From NCBI GenBank assembly GCA_964540105.1, contig CAZILL010000002.1:186001-250000 (forward strand): a stretch of DNA of 64,000 nucleotides, written 5' to 3'. Made by a program: the position numbers and the translations under genes. The stretch is from DATKJY01 sp964540105. Lineage in GTDB: Bacteria > Zixibacteria > MSB-5A5 > GN15 > FEB-12. The notes beneath the pieces are model-generated. The model saw only the letters and a list, made by a program, of their open reading frames with translations. It was not told the DNA's origin and searched no databases. Below, piece by piece: positions 63,352-64,000 of the stretch. Within the stretch, counting starts at the first letter, position 1. The number at the start of each line of letters is the position of its first letter.

Positions 63352-64000
63352 ATGCTTCTGGCTATCGACATCGGCAACACGAATATCGTCGTCGGGGTAT
63401 ATAAAGGGGAGACCCTCAAAGACCATTTTCGGGTCGGCTCGAATCGCGATCTGACTTCCGACGAAGCCGGTTTCTTCATCACCGGACTGCTCGAACGCAT
63501 GAAAATCACCAACGAAGAGATCGACAAAGTTTCGCTCGGCTCAGTCGTGCCGCGATTGACACCAGTGTTTGAGGTGACCGCAAAGAAGTACTTTGGCTGT
63601 ATCCCGACCGTTGTCACTGCCCATATCAAGCTCCCGATCAAGATCATGATTGATCTGCCTGACCAGCTGGGGGCGGATCGGATCGCCAACGGCGTCGCGG
63701 CGTTTCACCACTTTGGTGGTCCGGTGATCGTCGTCGACTTCGGAACAACGACCAATTTTGATATTGTCAACGGATCAGGCGAATACATCGGAGGGGTGCT
63801 CATCCCGGGACCCGAAACCTCCATGTCCGAACTGGCGCGCAAAGCGGCCCGCCTCTTCGAAGTCCGGATCGAACGTCCGGCCACAGTCGTGGGGAAATCT
63901 ACCACTGCCGCGCTCAAGTCGGGGCTCTTCTATGGCACGGTCGGTCAGGTCGACTACCTGCTCGAAAGGATCATCGCAGAGACAGGGTTCACGAATGCCA
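63352..64000 (+). CDS. coaX: Type III pantothenate kinase (3' end beyond window)
   Basis: About 216 codons are visible; the rest lies past the window. It phosphorylates pantothenate, the first step of CoA synthesis. The ASKHA-fold motifs DIGNTNIVVGVY (phosphate 1), VVDFGTTTNFDIV (phosphate 2, with FGTTT) and IPGPETSMSELARKAARL are diagnostic of CoaX. Its message is predicted leaderless. No ribosome site is present. Confidence 0.95.
   Translation, partial: MLLAIDIGNTNIVVGVYKGETLKDHFRVGSNRDLTSDEAGFFITGLLERMKITNEEIDKVSLGSVVPRLTPVFEVTAKKYFGCIPTVVTAHIKLPIKIMIDLPDQLGADRIANGVAAFHHFGGPVIVVDFGTTTNFDIVNGSGEYIGGVLIPGPETSMSELARKAARLFEVRIERPATVVGKSTTAALKSGLFYGTVGQVDYLLERIIAETGFTNA

Overview
The window is one continuous stretch of an uncultivated-type bacterial chromosome with moderately high GC content. 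Most genes sit in housekeeping operons, separated by blocks of exported proteins. Several traits point to the Fibrobacterota-Chlorobiota-Bacteroidota (FCB) side of the tree, most likely candidate phylum Zixibacteria or a close relative. These are paired dockerin-like Ca-binding repeats (VDIxDLxxLIDYL type) at protein C-termini, a FISUMP domain, a PorV-like outer-membrane protein, a large secreted protein ending in a YPNP...GDLV...GK-type sorting-like domain, and lipoproteins built from bacterial Ig-like modules. This placement is inference from family content, not from an rRNA gene; none is present. I see no CRISPR array, insertion sequence, prophage or integrase.

Layout. 1-5.1 kb, minus strand: 5'-part of trigger factor, tRNA-Leu(UAG), a small exported CXXC protein, a FISUMP/dockerin protein, P5C dehydrogenase and tRNA-Glu(UUC). 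5.4-19.5 kb: surface and exported block with an Ig-like lipoprotein, a cohesin/dockerin-like protein, an 882-aa secreted protein, a BACON-kelch lipoprotein, an unknown protein with a GNAT-like half, a DUF4234 membrane protein and a 1376-aa modular lipoprotein. 19.7-22.6 kb: RRM RNA-binding protein, exported HMA metal-binding protein, PorV-like protein and SemiSWEET. 22.7-30.0 kb: complete F-type ATP synthase operon in the order Z-I-B-E-F-H-A-G-D-C. 30.1-36.9 kb: yceD-rpmF-plsX-fabH-fabD-fabG-acpP-fabF-rnc, the classic fatty-acid/phospholipid initiation cluster. 37-45.7 kb: a basic Myb-like DNA-binding protein, an etfB without etfA, a cupin, a large unknown exported protein, a heterodimeric ABC exporter and an inositol-phosphatase-family enzyme. 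45.8-49 kb: glmM-glmS for amino-sugar synthesis. 49-54 kb: acyl-CoA dehydrogenase, hydroxyacyl-CoA dehydrogenase, enoyl-CoA hydratase, a methyltransferase and a LysE exporter. 54.2-59 kb: dnaE and two exported thioredoxin-fold proteins. 59-61.6 kb: a CydA-like/di-haem cytochrome c fusion with a membrane partner. 61.7-64 kb: GNAT, DUF116, TM2 and coaX (cut by the window end).

How the parts fit. etfB, the acyl-CoA dehydrogenase, hbd-type dehydrogenase and crt-type hydratase together imply acyl-CoA oxidation or the reverse pathway. pruA implies proline/glutamate catabolism. The CydA-like cytochrome and the ATP synthase (c subunit predicted H+ type) imply respiratory energy conservation.

Transcription signals are unusually readable. 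Several intergenic regions carry TTGACA-like and TATATT-like boxes with 16-18 base spacers. At least four genes (yceD, the unknown gene at 39063, glmM, coaX) have the -10 box only 5-8 bases before ATG and no Shine-Dalgarno sequence, so they are probably leaderless. Other genes have clear AGGAG-type sites. The most unusual items are the leaderless set, the CydA-like/cytochrome c pair, the Myb-like basic protein, two large unknown proteins and a folded non-coding element near 8.1 kb.
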